A program made the position numbers and the translations under genes. Positions 5,051 to 5,170 of a DNA stretch of 5,170 nucleotides are shown in pieces (positions within the stretch are counted from its first letter, which is position 1; each line of letters opens with the position of its first letter). The notes beneath the pieces were generated by a model. It had not been told where the DNA came from and searched no databases. It saw nothing but the letters and a program-made list of their open reading frames with translations. Source of the DNA: Acidobacteriota bacterium (GTDB lineage Bacteria; Acidobacteriota; UBA6911); NCBI GenBank assembly GCA_023265215.1, contig JAHFUH010000425.1, positions 1 through 5,170 of the forward strand, given 5' to 3'.

Positions 5051-5068
5051 CTATTACGTCAACTATTA
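5039..5068. repeat. 12-bp tandem repeat CTATTACGTCAA (2.5 copies), probable operator
   Basis: CTATTACGTCAA occurs at 5039-5050 and 5051-5062, followed by a partial copy CTATTA (5063-5068). Ribbon-helix-helix dimers typically bind short tandem sites about one helical turn apart. This array covers the -35 region of the adjacent regulator gene, so autoregulation is the simplest inference. Confidence 0.6.
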
Positions 5069-5079
5069 ATGAGTATACT

Positions 5080-5170
5080 GGTACACATGTGGAGACTTTT
5101 TATCCGGCAAAATCGAGCAAATCCGCACCCCCCGCGCAACCAAGGAGCAATTTCCACTTTGGATGCTCGT
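5080..5170. other. End segment without an assigned gene
   Basis: Several short frames are open to the window edge on both strands, but none has a recognisable motif, a good start signal or clear family character. One plus-strand frame (from 5073, GDFLSGKIEQIRTPRATKEQ) looks fairly protein-like but has no start codon in the window. It may be a gene remnant, host DNA beyond the island end, or chance. An 8-base palindrome, AGTATACT, lies at 5072-5079. Confidence 0.3.

Noticed and set aside
5039..5068. Tandem repeat as a CRISPR array
   Set aside because: The 12-bp units are contiguous with no spacers and sit in a promoter; an operator is more fitting.

Overview
The window looks like one end of an integrated bacterial genomic island that carries a predicted three-component ABC (ABC-3C) conflict/defence operon. 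Every supported gene lies on the minus strand. No tRNA, rRNA or CRISPR array was seen. The integrase style and the GC-rich GGGTCAGACCC-type palindrome would suit a deltaproteobacterial (Desulfobacterota-like) host, but this is impression only. Base use changes sharply along the window: the defence operon is GC-rich, the spacer at 1985-2500 is AT-rich, and the integrase region is intermediate. That mosaic fits assembly by horizontal transfer.

Layout in transcription order, right to left. At 5087-5170 there is a short end piece with no assigned gene. At 4835-5014 is a 59-residue ribbon-helix-helix regulator, missed by length-limited ORF calling, behind a promoter whose -35 region is a 12-bp tandem repeat. 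At 4680-4757 is a 25-codon leader ORF with a strong ribosome site buried in a hairpin; it ends 3 nt before the integrase start. At 3516-4676 is a complete tyrosine-recombinase integrase. An open, protein-like reading frame (3419-3571) continues past its stop in another frame, suggesting a frameshifted C-terminal tail. At 3050-3343 and 2775-3053 are two small unrecognised genes coupled by a 4-base ATGA overlap.

The interval 1884-2774 holds no recognisable gene. It contains an imperfect inverted-repeat element (2456-2618) with a GC-rich REP-like core, a good sigma70-type promoter facing the defence operon (2067-2095) with an 11-bp direct repeat overlapping its -10 box, and a very strong hairpin (1944-1978) in the predicted leader.

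The operon at 1-1847 has three genes with 4-base stop/start overlaps. First is a 407-residue effector with a restriction-nuclease-like N-terminus (Cap4/DUF4297-like) and an ABC-3C-type C-terminal tail. Second is a 162-residue ABC-3C middle component ending in GIRP. Third is the start of a DUF3732-type ABC ATPase with a Walker A motif, cut by the window edge. By family knowledge, the ATPase and middle component are thought to sense or handle invading nucleic acid and control the toxic nuclease. No mechanism can be read from this sequence alone. The integrase module probably explains how the operon arrived; the opposite island boundary is not in the window.
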